A stretch of 64,000 nucleotides of DNA from NCBI RefSeq assembly GCF_000721705.1, contig NZ_JOJL01000037.1, positions 55,620 through 119,619 on the forward strand, in the 5' to 3' direction. Position 1 is the stretch's first letter. Every line of letters starts with the position of its first letter. Under the pieces are notes generated by a model. It worked only from the letters and a program-made list of their open reading frames with translations, had not been told where the DNA came from and did no database searches. Below, piece after piece: positions 51,629-60,383 of the stretch. The position numbers and the translations under genes were made by a program. Origin of the DNA: Actinoplanes subtropicus. GTDB taxonomy: Bacteria; Actinomycetota; Actinomycetes; Mycobacteriales; Micromonosporaceae.

Positions 51629-53203
51629 ATGGCGGATCTTTTCGAGGAGTACCGCCTCGGCCCCGGCTGGGACGAGATGTTCAGCGAGCTCGGCATGCCC
51701 CGGGCGAGCTACGAGGCGCTGCATGCCACGCTCCAGCCGTTGTCCAGCGCCGAGCTGGGCACCCGGGCCGAGGTGCTGGCCCGGGCGTTCCTGGACCAGG
51801 GCATCACGTTCGCGCTCAAGGGCGTCGAGCGGCCCTTCCCGCTGGACATCGTGCCGCGGATCATCGCCGCGGCCGAGTGGCGGTCGGTGGAGCTCGGCGT
51901 GGCCCAGCGGATCCGCGCGCTCGAGGCGTTCCTGGCCGACGTGTACGGGGCCGGCCAGGTGCTCGCCGACGGTGTGGTGCCCCGGCGGATCATCGCGACC
52001 AGCGCGCACTTCCTGCGGGCCGCGGCCGGGATCAACCCGCCCAACGGCGTACGCATCCATGTTTCCGGGGTTGATCTCATCCGGGACGAGCAGGGCACTT
52101 TTCGGGTGCTCGAGGACAACGTGCGCATCCCGTCCGGGGTGAGCTACGTGATGGAGAACCGGCGGGCGATGGCCCAGGTGCTGCCCGAGGTGTTCGCCGC
52201 GACCCGGATCCTGCCGGTGGAGAGCTACCCGGCGATGCTGCTGCGGGCGTTGCGGGCGGCCGCGCCGGTCGGGGTGAGCGACCCGACCGTGGTGGTGCTC
52301 AGCCCGGGCGTCTACAACTCGGCGTACTTCGAGCACGCGCTGATCGCCCGGGAGATGGGCGTCGAGCTGGTCGAGGGGCGCGACCTGGTCTGCGTCGGCA
52401 ACGACGTGGCGATGCGGACGACGGCCGGCGAGCAGCGGGTGGATGTCATCTACCGGCGGATCGACGACGACTTCCTCGACCCGGTGCACTTCCGGGCCGA
52501 CTCGGTGATCGGGGTGGCCGGCCTGCTGAACGCGGCGCGGGCCGGGCGGGTGACGATTGCGAACGCGGTGGGCAACGGGGTCGCGGACGACAAGCTGCTC
52601 TACACGTACGTGCCGGATCTGATCCGCTACTACCTCAACGAGGAGCCGCTGCTCCCCAATGTGGACACCTACCGGCTGGACGAGCCGGGCGTGCTGGAGG
52701 AGGTGCTTCCGCAGTTGGACTCGCTGGTGCTCAAGCCGGTGGACGGGGCCGGCGGCGCGGGCATCGTGATCGGGTCGCAGGCTTCCGCGGAGGAGCTGCA
52801 CGCCGTACGCGCAAAGGTCCTGGAAAATCCGCGCGGATGGATCGCCCAGCGTGAGGTGAAGCTCTCGATGGTGCCGACGCTGATCGGCAATCGGCTTCGC
52901 GGCCGGCATGTCGACCTGCGGCCGTTCGCGGTCAACGACGGCCAGCGGATCTGGGTGCTGCCCGGCGGGCTGACCCGGGTCGCGCTGCCGGAGGGCGCGC
53001 TGGTGGTCAACTCCAGCCAGGGCGGCGGCTCGAAGGACACCTGGGTGCTGGCCGGCGACGACGACGTGGTGCCGTTCGAGATGCCGCATCTGCCGACCAC
53101 GCCGGCGCCGCTCCCGCCGGCCGCCAGCCCCGATCTCGGCCCGGGCGCCACGGGCGGCGAGGAGCAACAGCAACAACAGCAGCAGGGGAGGGCGTCGTGC
53201 TGA
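51629..53203 (+). CDS. Circularly permuted ATP-grasp protein (type 2)
   Basis: A 524-residue protein of the circularly permuted ATP-grasp 2 family (DUF404/407). It has the typical opening DEMFSELGMPRASYEAL, FRVLEDNVRIPSGVSYVMENR, a middle VVVLSPGVYNSAYFEHA, LVEGRDLVCVGN, and VLKPVDGAGGAGIVIG. Such enzymes are predicted to form amide bonds in unknown peptides (Iyer, Aravind and colleagues). The C-terminus ends in an odd poly-Gln stretch (seven Gln at about 513-519). It is the first of an ATP-grasp/alpha-E/transglutaminase operon with short overlaps between genes. Confidence 0.9.
   Translation: MADLFEEYRLGPGWDEMFSELGMPRASYEALHATLQPLSSAELGTRAEVLARAFLDQGITFALKGVERPFPLDIVPRIIAAAEWRSVELGVAQRIRALEAFLADVYGAGQVLADGVVPRRIIATSAHFLRAAAGINPPNGVRIHVSGVDLIRDEQGTFRVLEDNVRIPSGVSYVMENRRAMAQVLPEVFAATRILPVESYPAMLLRALRAAAPVGVSDPTVVVLSPGVYNSAYFEHALIAREMGVELVEGRDLVCVGNDVAMRTTAGEQRVDVIYRRIDDDFLDPVHFRADSVIGVAGLLNAARAGRVTIANAVGNGVADDKLLYTYVPDLIRYYLNEEPLLPNVDTYRLDEPGVLEEVLPQLDSLVLKPVDGAGGAGIVIGSQASAEELHAVRAKVLENPRGWIAQREVKLSMVPTLIGNRLRGRHVDLRPFAVNDGQRIWVLPGGLTRVALPEGALVVNSSQGGGSKDTWVLAGDDDVVPFEMPHLPTTPAPLPPAASPDLGPGATGGEEQQQQQQQGRASC
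53165..53185 (+). repeat. CAA/CAG run encoding poly-Gln
   Basis: Seven consecutive Gln codons (mixed CAA and CAG) at the 3' end of the ATP-grasp gene, directly before the Shine-Dalgarno aggggagg of the alpha-E gene. Simple triplet repeats of this kind are prone to length change. Confidence 0.8.
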
Positions 53204-54135
53204 GCCGCATCGCCGAGTCGCTCTACTGGATCGGCCGCTACGTCGAGCGCGCCGAGGACACCGCCCGGATCCTCGACGTGCACTTGCAGCGGATGCTCGC
53301 CGACCCGTGGACACAGGAGGACGCGGCCTGCCGCTCGCTGCTCGGCGTGATGGGCATGCCGATCGTCGACGGGCCGTTCACCTCGGCCCGGGTGATCGGG
53401 CTGCTCGGCGTGGACGACAGCAACCCCTCCTCGGTGGTCGGCGCGCTGGCCGCGGCCCGGGAGAACGCGCGCGGCGCCCGCGAGACCGTCTCCTCGGAGA
53501 TGTGGGAGTGCCTGAACGCGACCTGGCACGGGCTGCCGAACGCCCGCCGGCGGGTCGAGCAGCAGGGCGTGCACGCGTTCTTCCGCTGGGTGCGGGAGCG
53601 CTGCGCGGTGATGGCCGGGCTCACCGACGCCACCATGAGCCGGGACGAGGGCTGGCTGTTCCTGGTGCTGGGCCGCAGCGTCGAGCGGGTCGACATGACC
53701 GCGCGGCTGCTCCGTACCCACGAGAGAGCGGGCGGGAGCATTCCCTCCTGGATGACTCTGTTGCGCTCCAGCGGGGCTTGGGAGACCTTCTTGCGTACGT
53801 ATCGGGGTGCGCTCGACGATCGGCACGCGGCCGAGTTCCTGCTGCTCGACCGCTTGTTCCCGCGGTCCGTCTTCGCCGCGCTCTCCGCCGCCGAGGGCTG
53901 TCTGTCCGATCTGGAGCCCGATCCGGGCCGGGCCGGCGTGGCCACCGACGCGCAGCGCATCGTCGGCCGGGCCCGCACCAACCTCGAGTTCCGTGGCGCC
54001 GACGAGCTGATCGGCGAGATGGCGACGGTGCTGGCCAGCCTGGAGAAGACGTGTTCGCAGGTCAACGACGCGGTCTCCCGGCGTTACTTCCGGCAGACCT
54101 CGGCGGTCAACTGGGTGCGGGGAGCGGTTGCATGA
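53197..54135 (+). CDS. Alpha-E domain protein (DUF403)
   Basis: A 312-residue all-helical protein starting MLSRIAESLYWIGRYVERAEDTARILDVH (in parts: LSRIAESLYWIGRYVERAED), the hallmark of the alpha-E family, with repeated helical motifs (SRDEGWLFLVLGRSVERVDMTA). It is always found with permuted ATP-grasp proteins and transglutaminases and probably takes part in the same unknown ligation. The GTG overlaps the ATP-grasp stop by 7 bases. Confidence 0.92.
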   Translation: MLSRIAESLYWIGRYVERAEDTARILDVHLQRMLADPWTQEDAACRSLLGVMGMPIVDGPFTSARVIGLLGVDDSNPSSVVGALAAARENARGARETVSSEMWECLNATWHGLPNARRRVEQQGVHAFFRWVRERCAVMAGLTDATMSRDEGWLFLVLGRSVERVDMTARLLRTHERAGGSIPSWMTLLRSSGAWETFLRTYRGALDDRHAAEFLLLDRLFPRSVFAALSAAEGCLSDLEPDPGRAGVATDAQRIVGRARTNLEFRGADELIGEMATVLASLEKTCSQVNDAVSRRYFRQTSAVNWVRGAVA

Positions 54136-54175
54136 TTTTCAGCTTTGTTTTTCGGCGCGTTTCGGAAGGCAGACC

Positions 54176-55039
54176 GTGACGGTGGATTCCTGGCGGCTGC
54201 GCATTCAGCACCAGACCGGCTTCGACTACGCCGGGCCGGTGTCGTCGTCGTACAACGAGGCCCGGATGTGGCCGCGCAACGAGACCCGGCAGGCGGTGCT
54301 CGACGCCCGGGTCGAGGTCTGGCCGCCGGCCCGCACGTACCGGTACGAGGACTACTGGGGAACCGTGGTCACCGCCTTCGACGTGCACGCCCAGCACGAG
54401 GCGCTCACGGTCACCGCGACGTCCACCGTGGAGACTTTGCCGCCCGGCGATCTGATCCCGGCCGGCGAGGGGACGGGCTGGGCGGCGCTGGACCGGCCGG
54501 AGGCGATCGACCGCTGGTACGAGCTGCTGCTGCCCAGCAAGCGCACCGGCCTCGACGACGAACTGCGCGGCATCGTCGCGGACATCAAGGCCGCGCACGC
54601 CACCCCGCACGCGGCCGCCCTCGCGGTCTGCGAGTTCGTCCGCGGCGAGGTGACCTACCAGACCGGCGCGACCGGGGTGCAGAGCGACGCGTTGCACGCG
54701 TGGGCCCAGCGCAAGGGCGTCTGCCAGGACATCAGCCATCTGACCGTGGGCATGCTGCGGGAGATGGGGCTGCCGGCCCGGTACGTGTCCGGCTACCTGC
54801 ACCCGGCGCCGTCGGCCGGGATCGGGGACAGCGTCGTCGGCCAGAGCCACGCCTGGGTGGAGTGGTGGGTCGGCCGGTGGACGGCGTTCGACCCGACCAA
54901 CGGGGTGTCGGTCGGCGAGCGCCACGTCGTGGTCGGGCGCGGGCGGGAGTACGGGGACGTGCCGCCGCTCAAGGGGGTCTACGCCGGGCCGAAGAGCACC
55001 GGGCAGGGCGTCGAGGTGACCATCACTCGCCTACGCTGA
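54176..55039 (+). CDS. Transglutaminase-like protein
   Basis: A 287-residue protein with an N-terminal bacterial transglutaminase domain (RIQHQTGFDYAGPVSSSYNEARMWPR) and the papain-like core: catalytic Cys in RKGVCQDISHLTVGMLR, His in GQSHAWVEWWV, Asp in FDPTNG. GTG at 54176 follows GGAAGG by 6 bases; a longer ATG start at 54128 would overlap the previous gene. In this three-gene family unit it is thought to cut or form isopeptide-like bonds. It is third in the operon. Confidence 0.9.
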   Translation: MTVDSWRLRIQHQTGFDYAGPVSSSYNEARMWPRNETRQAVLDARVEVWPPARTYRYEDYWGTVVTAFDVHAQHEALTVTATSTVETLPPGDLIPAGEGTGWAALDRPEAIDRWYELLLPSKRTGLDDELRGIVADIKAAHATPHAAALAVCEFVRGEVTYQTGATGVQSDALHAWAQRKGVCQDISHLTVGMLREMGLPARYVSGYLHPAPSAGIGDSVVGQSHAWVEWWVGRWTAFDPTNGVSVGERHVVVGRGREYGDVPPLKGVYAGPKSTGQGVEVTITRLR

Positions 55040-55044
55040 GGGTC

Positions 55045-55587
55045 GTGCCCGCCCTGACCTCGCCCACCGCCGACGTTCAAGCCTCGTTCCTGCGCGCCAT
55101 GGCGGAGCATCGGGCGGAGGGTCGTGGCCGGCCGTCCGACCAGTCCAATGTGGGCCTCTATCTGCGTGTGTACGGCGAGGTCTGGCAGGACAAATCGGAG
55201 TTCTCGCGGTTCGTCGACGATCTGCTGGCGCAGGAGCTGGAGGAGACGCCGCGCCCGGCCGTCTTCGTTCCGACGACGTCCCTGTGGTGGGTCGAGGGCG
55301 ACGAGTATCTGGGCCGGCTGGGCATCCGGCATCGGCTCGCGCCCGGCCGCACCGGCGAGCGGAACGGCCACATCGGGTACGACGTCCGCCCGTCCGCCCG
55401 GCGGAAGGGGCACGCGACGGCGATGCTCGCGGCGTCCCTGCCGATCGCGGCCAAGCTGGGCCTGCCCCGGGTGCTGATCACCTGCGACGACGACAACGTG
55501 GCCTCGCGCCGCACGATCGAGCGCAACGGCGGCGTCCTGCACGACCGGCTCGACGAGAAGCTCCGCTTCTGGCTGCCCACCTCCTGA
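55045..55587 (+). CDS. GNAT acetyltransferase, fourth gene of the ATP-grasp operon
   Basis: A 180-residue GNAT protein. The acetyl-CoA loop is YDVRPSARRKGHATAML, followed by LPRVLITCDDDNVASRRTIERNGG, the common predicted acetyltransferase pattern. The GTG at 55045 lies 5 bases after the transglutaminase stop, so it is part of the same transcript. Earlier FVPTTSLWWVEGDEYLGRLGIRH matches YitI-like proteins. It could modify the product of the ATP-grasp system. Confidence 0.87.
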   Translation: MPALTSPTADVQASFLRAMAEHRAEGRGRPSDQSNVGLYLRVYGEVWQDKSEFSRFVDDLLAQELEETPRPAVFVPTTSLWWVEGDEYLGRLGIRHRLAPGRTGERNGHIGYDVRPSARRKGHATAMLAASLPIAAKLGLPRVLITCDDDNVASRRTIERNGGVLHDRLDEKLRFWLPTS

Positions 55588-55617
55588 ATCTTTCCATTGG
55601 CAAGTTAACATGGCTCG

Positions 55618-56220
55618 ATGGCCTACCATCACGGCGATCTGCGCCGGGCATTGCTGGCGGCGGCCGAGGAGGCGATCGCCGAGAACGGCGTGGCCACGCT
55701 GAGCATGCGCGACCTGGCCCGCCGGGCCGGCGTCTCGCACACCGCGCCGACCCATCACTTCCGCGACAAGGCGGGGCTGCTCACCGCGTTCGCGATCGAG
55801 GGCTTCGAGCAGCTGGCCAAGGCGCTGGCCACCTCCCGGCTGGCCAGCAACAGCATCGTCGAGCTGGGGGTGACCTACATCCGGTTCGCGGTGAACCGGC
55901 GGGCGATGTTCGAGGTGATGTTCCGCACCGATCTCTACCACCCGGACGACCCCGATCTGCTGGCTGCCCGGGCGAAGGCGGCCGACGCCCTCTACGCCGC
56001 CGTGCTGGACCTGCCCGACGGTGCTGCGGCTCGGGCCGCGAAACCCGGCGCCGCCGAGACCGCGCCGCCCGAGGTGCGCACCGCCGGCTTGGCGGCGTGG
56101 TCGATGGCGCACGGATTCGCCACGCTGTGGCTGACCGGCGCCTTCCCGGACCGCGACGTCGACCCGGCCGAAGCGGCCCGCCAGGTGTTCGCCGAGCTGC
56201 ACCGCGAGAAGGCGACCTGA
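55618..56220 (+). CDS. TetR-family transcriptional regulator
   Basis: A 200-residue regulator. The helix-turn-helix reads LSMRDLARRAGVSHTAPTHHFRDKAGLL (in parts LSMRDLARRAGVSHTAPTHHF), with the AYHHGDLRRALLAAAEEAI opening typical of a TetR subgroup with WHG-like C-terminal domain. The region before the start (30 bases) contains ccat ... gttaac ... atgg, a possible operator overlapping the start. It converges on the biotin-carboxylase gene with only 2 bases between. Confidence 0.9.
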   Translation: MAYHHGDLRRALLAAAEEAIAENGVATLSMRDLARRAGVSHTAPTHHFRDKAGLLTAFAIEGFEQLAKALATSRLASNSIVELGVTYIRFAVNRRAMFEVMFRTDLYHPDDPDLLAARAKAADALYAAVLDLPDGAAARAAKPGAAETAPPEVRTAGLAAWSMAHGFATLWLTGAFPDRDVDPAEAARQVFAELHREKAT

Positions 56221-56222
56221 CC

Positions 56223-57974
56223 TCAGTCGATCGTGCAGATGGTGGTGCCGGCCGTGACGGTGGCGCCAACCTCGACCGACAGGCCGGCGACCGTGCCCGA
56301 TTTGTGGGCCTGGAGGGGCTGCTCCATCTTCATCGCCTCGACGACGACGATGGTGTCGCCCTCCTGCACCTCGTCGCCGTCGGAGACCGCGACCTTGACG
56401 ATCGTGCCCTGCATCGGGGCGGTCAGCGCCGCCGCGCCGGCCCCCGCCGCGCTCGCCGTCGTACCGCCGCCCGACCGGCGCGCACCGGGCCGGGCGGCCG
56501 GTGCGGAACCCGTACCGGCCAATAGGTTTTTGGGCAGGCTCACCTCGAGTCGCTTGCCGCCCACCTCGACCACGACGGTCTCGCGCTCGGCCGGCGCGGC
56601 AGCCGCCGCGGGCGCGGTGAACGGCGCGACCCCGCCGGCCCACTCGGTCTCGATCCATCGCGTGTGGACGGTGAACGGCGCGGCCGTGAACGCCTCGTCG
56701 CGCACCACCGCGCGGTGGAACGGCAGCACGGTGGCGATGCCCTCGACCACGGTCTCGTCGAGAACCCGGCGGGAGCGCTCGAGCGTCTCCTCGCGGGTCG
56801 CGCCCACCACGATGATCTTCGCGAGGAGGGAGTCGAAGTTGCCGCCGATCACGCTGCCCGCCTCGACCCCCGCGTCGACCCGCACGCCCGGGCCCATCGG
56901 CCAGGTCAGCGACGTGACCGTGCCGGGCGCCGGGAGGAAGTTACGGCCCGGGTCCTCCCCGTTGATACGGAACTCGATCGCGTGGCCGCGGGGCGTCGGG
57001 TCTTCGGTGAGGGCCAGCGCCTCGCCGTCGGCGATCCGGAACTGCTCGCGGACCAGGTCGAGGCCGGCCGTCTCCTCGCTGACCGGGTGCTCGACCTGAA
57101 GCCGGGTGTTGACCTCCAGGAACGAGATGGTGCCGTCCTGGCCGACCAGGTATTCCACCGTGCCGGCGCCGTGGTAGCCGGCCTCGCGGCAGATCGCCTT
57201 GGCACTCGAGTGGATCTGGGCGCGCTGCGCCTCGCTGAGGAACGGGGCCGGCGCCTCCTCCACCAGCTTCTGATGGCGGCGCTGCAGCGAGCAGTCGCGG
57301 GTGCCGACCACCACGACGTTGCCGTGCGTGTCGGCGAGGACCTGCGCCTCGACGTGCCGGGGGCGGTCGAGATAGCGCTCGACGAAGCACTCGCCCCGCC
57401 CGAACGCGGCGACCGCCTCGCGGGTGGCGCTCTCGAACAGCGCCGGGATCTCCTCGATGGTGCGGGCCACCTTCAGCCCCCGGCCGCCGCCGCCGAAGGC
57501 CGCCTTGATCGCCACCGGCAGCCCGTGCTCGCGGGCGAAGGCGACGATCTCGTCGGCGCCGGCCACCGGCTCGGGCGTGCCGGCCACCAGCGGCGCGCCC
57601 GCACGCTGGGCGATGTGCCGGGCGGTGACCTTGTCGCCGAGGTCGCGGATCGCCTGCGGGGTCGGCCCGACCCAGGTCAGGCCGGCGTCGAGCACGGCCT
57701 GGGCGAACTCGGCGTTCTCGGAGAGGAAGCCATAGCCCGGGTGCACGGCGTCGGCGCCGCTGCGGGCCGCGACGTCGAGCAGCTTGTCGATCCGCAGGTA
57801 GGTCTCGGCGGCGGTCTCGCCACCCAGGGCGTACGCCTCGTCGGCGAGCCGGGCGGGCAGGCCGTCCCGGTCGCTGTCGGCGTAGACGGCGACGCTGGCG
57901 AGGCCGGCATCCCGACAGGCCCGGATGACCCGGACGGCGATCTCGGCACGGTTCGCGATCAATACCTTGCGCAC
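56223..57974 (-). CDS. Acyl-CoA carboxylase alpha subunit (biotin carboxylase plus biotin carrier)
   Basis: A 583-residue protein. The biotin carboxylase part ([58 protein letters not shown]) occupies about 1-445. The biotinyl domain, with EAMKMEQP, ends the chain. It supplies carboxybiotin for acetyl- or propionyl-CoA carboxylase. The matching carboxyltransferase beta and epsilon genes are not in the window. GTG start at 57974 is 34 bases from the divergent PadR gene. Confidence 0.93.
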   Translation of the reverse strand: MRKVLIANRAEIAVRVIRACRDAGLASVAVYADSDRDGLPARLADEAYALGGETAAETYLRIDKLLDVAARSGADAVHPGYGFLSENAEFAQAVLDAGLTWVGPTPQAIRDLGDKVTARHIAQRAGAPLVAGTPEPVAGADEIVAFAREHGLPVAIKAAFGGGGRGLKVARTIEEIPALFESATREAVAAFGRGECFVERYLDRPRHVEAQVLADTHGNVVVVGTRDCSLQRRHQKLVEEAPAPFLSEAQRAQIHSSAKAICREAGYHGAGTVEYLVGQDGTISFLEVNTRLQVEHPVSEETAGLDLVREQFRIADGEALALTEDPTPRGHAIEFRINGEDPGRNFLPAPGTVTSLTWPMGPGVRVDAGVEAGSVIGGNFDSLLAKIIVVGATREETLERSRRVLDETVVEGIATVLPFHRAVVRDEAFTAAPFTVHTRWIETEWAGGVAPFTAPAAAAAPAERETVVVEVGGKRLEVSLPKNLLAGTGSAPAARPGARRSGGGTTASAAGAGAAALTAPMQGTIVKVAVSDGDEVQEGDTIVVVEAMKMEQPLQAHKSGTVAGLSVEVGATVTAGTTICTID

Positions 57975-58008
57975 GGCCTGAGCTTAGTGGCAGTTCTACT
58001 CTTAAGTA

Positions 58009-58596
58009 GTGTCGGCGACGCGCATGATGATCCTCGGGCTGGTGCAGTGGATGCAGCCCGTCCACGGCTATGACGTGCGGCGCGAGCTGCTCAGCTGGAG
58101 TGCGGACAAATGGGCCAACATCCAGCCCGGGTCGATTTATCACGCCTTGCGGAAGCTCGGCGAGGAGGGCCTGATCCGCGAGGTCGGCACCGAGCAGGTC
58201 GGCGGCCGGCCGGCCCGCACCTCGTACGAGATCACCGACAAGGGCAAGGCCGAGTTCCAGTCGCTGCTGCGCAACGCGTGGTGGCATATCGCGCCGGGCC
58301 CCGACCCTTTCATGGCTGCCTTCTCCTTCCTGCCGGCCCTGCCGCGGGACGAGGCCGCCGCGGCGCTGCGCAACCGGGCCACCCAACTGCGGGCCGGCGT
58401 GCGGCAGTTGGAAGCGGCGATGGGGTCGCACTGGGCGGATCAGAAGCCGGTCTACGTGAACTGGATGTGGGAACTGTCCGTCGCGCGTGCCGAGGCGGAG
58501 ATCGCCTGGTGCGAGCGCACCGCGAAGAAGGTCGAGGCCAACGAGCCGTACATCGCCGGCGTGCCGCTGGACAAGGAATGGCCGGGTCATCTGTAA
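58009..58596 (+). CDS. PadR-family transcriptional regulator
   Basis: A 195-residue PadR regulator. The N-terminal winged helix (MMILGLVQWMQPVHGYDVRREL; PGSIYHALRKLGEEGLI) precedes a helical C-terminal domain (MAAFSFLPALPRDEAAAAL). It lies directly before the DrrAB-type genes, with a clear palindrome at 58597-58620 right after its stop codon. It therefore probably represses the exporter and is relieved by an exported compound. GTG start at 58009; only 34 bases separate it from the divergent carboxylase gene. Confidence 0.9.
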   Translation: MSATRMMILGLVQWMQPVHGYDVRRELLSWSADKWANIQPGSIYHALRKLGEEGLIREVGTEQVGGRPARTSYEITDKGKAEFQSLLRNAWWHIAPGPDPFMAAFSFLPALPRDEAAAALRNRATQLRAGVRQLEAAMGSHWADQKPVYVNWMWELSVARAEAEIAWCERTAKKVEANEPYIAGVPLDKEWPGHL

Positions 58597-58620
58597 TCAA
58601 GTTTGACTAGTAAAACTTGA
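58597..58620. promoter_or_regulatory. PadR-type operator before the DrrAB-type exporter
   Basis: A 24-bp palindrome with perfect 8-bp arms tcaagttt and aaacttga around gactagta. It starts immediately after the PadR stop and ends 18 bases before the ABC-ATPase ATG. The position would place it over the exporter's promoter. The binding protein is inferred to be the adjacent PadR. Confidence 0.75.
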
Positions 58621-58638
58621 CCATCGTACGCTGCCCGC

Positions 58639-59583
58639 ATGATAGAGACTCGCGGGTTGCGCAAGTCGTTCATGTCGCGCCAGGGGCGCGAGAAAAAGAC
58701 CGTCGAGGCCGTACGCGGCGTGGACCTCGACGTGGCCGAGGGGGAGATCTTCGGGTTTCTCGGCCCGAACGGCGCCGGCAAGACCACCACGCTGCGCATG
58801 CTGGCCACCCTGATCGAGCCCGACGGCGGAACCGCCACGATCGCCGGCGCCGACCTGCGCCGCGACCCCGGCGAGGTGCGCCGCCGGATCGGCTACGTCG
58901 CCCAGGGCGGCAGCACCTGGGACGATTCCACCGCCCGCGAGGAACTGGTGCTGCAGTCGCGCCTGTACGGCGCGAGCAAGGCGTCGGCCCAGGCGCGCGC
59001 GGCGAGGGTGCTCGAGGGCTTCCAATTGAGCGAGTACGCCGATCGCAAGTGCAAGACGTACTCGGGCGGCCAGCGGCGCCGGGTCGACATCGCGCTCGGC
59101 ATCATCCACGAGCCCAAGGTCGTCTTCCTGGACGAGCCGACCACGGGTCTCGACCCGCAGAGCCGCGCCCACATGTGGGACGAGATCCGCCGTCTGCGTG
59201 CGGAGGGCATGACGGTCTTCATCACCACGCACTACCTGGACGAGGCGGACGCGCTCTGCGACCGGATCTCCATCATGGACAACGGCGAGATCGTCGCCTC
59301 CGGGACGCCTGCGTCTCTCAAGCGGGAGATCTCCGGCGACGTGGTGCGCGTGGCGCTGGCGGTGGACACGATCGCCGCCGCGGCCGAGGCTCTGGAGAAC
59401 TACAAGATCGAGACGTACGACGACAGCGTGCGCCTGTTCGTCGAGGACGGCGCCACGGCGATCCCGCAGATCCTGCGGGCTCTCGACGCGGCCGGTGTCC
59501 CGCTCGGGGCGATCGAACTGCACCGGCCCAGCCTCGACGACGTCTTCCTCACCAAGACCGGCCGATCCCTGCGGGAGAGCTGA
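58639..59583 (+). CDS. ABC exporter ATPase, DrrA-like
   Basis: A 314-residue ATPase. Walker A GPNGAGKTTT, Q loop YVAQGGSTWDD, signature YSGGQRRRVDIA, Walker B VVFLDEPTTGLDPQ and H loop ITTHYLDEADALC are all typical of the daunorubicin-resistance type (DrrA) ATPases. The C-terminal domain ends LDDVFLTKTGRSLRES. The permease gene starts 3 bases after the stop. The PadR gene and its operator lie just upstream. Confidence 0.93.
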   Translation: MIETRGLRKSFMSRQGREKKTVEAVRGVDLDVAEGEIFGFLGPNGAGKTTTLRMLATLIEPDGGTATIAGADLRRDPGEVRRRIGYVAQGGSTWDDSTAREELVLQSRLYGASKASAQARAARVLEGFQLSEYADRKCKTYSGGQRRRVDIALGIIHEPKVVFLDEPTTGLDPQSRAHMWDEIRRLRAEGMTVFITTHYLDEADALCDRISIMDNGEIVASGTPASLKREISGDVVRVALAVDTIAAAAEALENYKIETYDDSVRLFVEDGATAIPQILRALDAAGVPLGAIELHRPSLDDVFLTKTGRSLRES

Positions 59584-59586
59584 CCC

Positions 59587-60342
59587 ATGAAGCTGCTGCG
59601 TGACACCTCGCTGATCTTCCAACGGCAGATCCAGCTGCTCCTGCGCAACCCGGTCTGGATCTTCGTGGGCGTGTTCCAGCCGGTGATGTACCTGCTGCTG
59701 TTCGCGCCACTGCTCAAACCCGCGCTCCAGGTCGGCTCCAATGCCGAGGCGTACGAAATCTTCGTCCCCGGTCTGTTGGTTCTGCTGGCCATCTTCGGGG
59801 GCCTGTTCCAGGGCTTCGGCCTGATCGCCGAACTGCGCGCCGGCGTGATCGAGCGCTCCCGGGTGACCCCGGTCAGCCGGTTGGCGCTGCTGCTCGGCCG
59901 CTCGCTGCGCGACGTGGTCTCGCTGATCGCCCAGGCCGTGATCATCACGCTGCTGGCGCTGATCTTCGACCTGCGCGTGTTCATCGGCAACCTGCTGCTG
60001 GCGTACCTGATGCTCGCGCTGATCTCGTTGATGACCTCGGCGCTCAGCTACGGCGTGGCGCTGGTGGTGAAGAGTGAGGACGCGTTGGCGCCGCTGATGA
60101 ACACGGTGGCCCAGCCGGTGCTGCTGCTCTCCGGGATTCTGCTGCCGCTGACGTACGCGCCGGGTTGGCTGCAGGGCATCGCCGACTGGAACCCGTTCTC
60201 CTGGGCGGTGGACGGGACGCGCGCCCTGTTCCGCGGCGATCTCGGCGCGCCGGCAGTATGGCAGGGCCTGATCATCATGGCCGTGCTCGCGGCGGCGGCC
60301 GTCGGTTGGGCCGCTCGGGAGTTTGCCCGCTCGGTGCGGTGA
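59587..60342 (+). CDS. ABC-2 type exporter permease, DrrB-like
   Basis: A 251-residue permease with six hydrophobic segments. Typical ABC-2 features: RQIQLLLRNPVWIFVGVFQPVMYLLLF at the start, GVIERSRVTPVSRLALLLGR, then a late LLSGILLPLTYAPGWLQGIADWNPFSWAVDG (in parts LSGILLPLTYAPGWLQ and NPFSWAVDG). Forms an exporter with the preceding ATPase. The transported compound is unknown: DrrAB-type pairs carry antibiotics, lipids or other hydrophobic molecules. A strong terminator follows 8 bases after the stop. Confidence 0.92.
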   Translation: MKLLRDTSLIFQRQIQLLLRNPVWIFVGVFQPVMYLLLFAPLLKPALQVGSNAEAYEIFVPGLLVLLAIFGGLFQGFGLIAELRAGVIERSRVTPVSRLALLLGRSLRDVVSLIAQAVIITLLALIFDLRVFIGNLLLAYLMLALISLMTSALSYGVALVVKSEDALAPLMNTVAQPVLLLSGILLPLTYAPGWLQGIADWNPFSWAVDGTRALFRGDLGAPAVWQGLIIMAVLAAAAVGWAAREFARSVR

Positions 60343-60349
60343 GCCTCGA

Positions 60350-60383
60350 ACCGCTTTGTCCCGATTTATTGGGACAAAGCGGT
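60350..60383. terminator. Bidirectional terminator between exporter and maf
   Basis: Arms accgctttgtccc and gggacaaagcggt (13 bp, perfect) around gatttatt. The plus-strand continues cattttg, giving a short T-run; on the minus strand the stem lies just past the maf stop, so it can serve both genes. Confidence 0.88.

Noticed and set aside
57990..58010. Palindrome ctac-tcttaa-gtag before padR as an operator
   Set aside because: Arms of only four bases; much weaker than the 58597-58620 site, so not listed as a feature.
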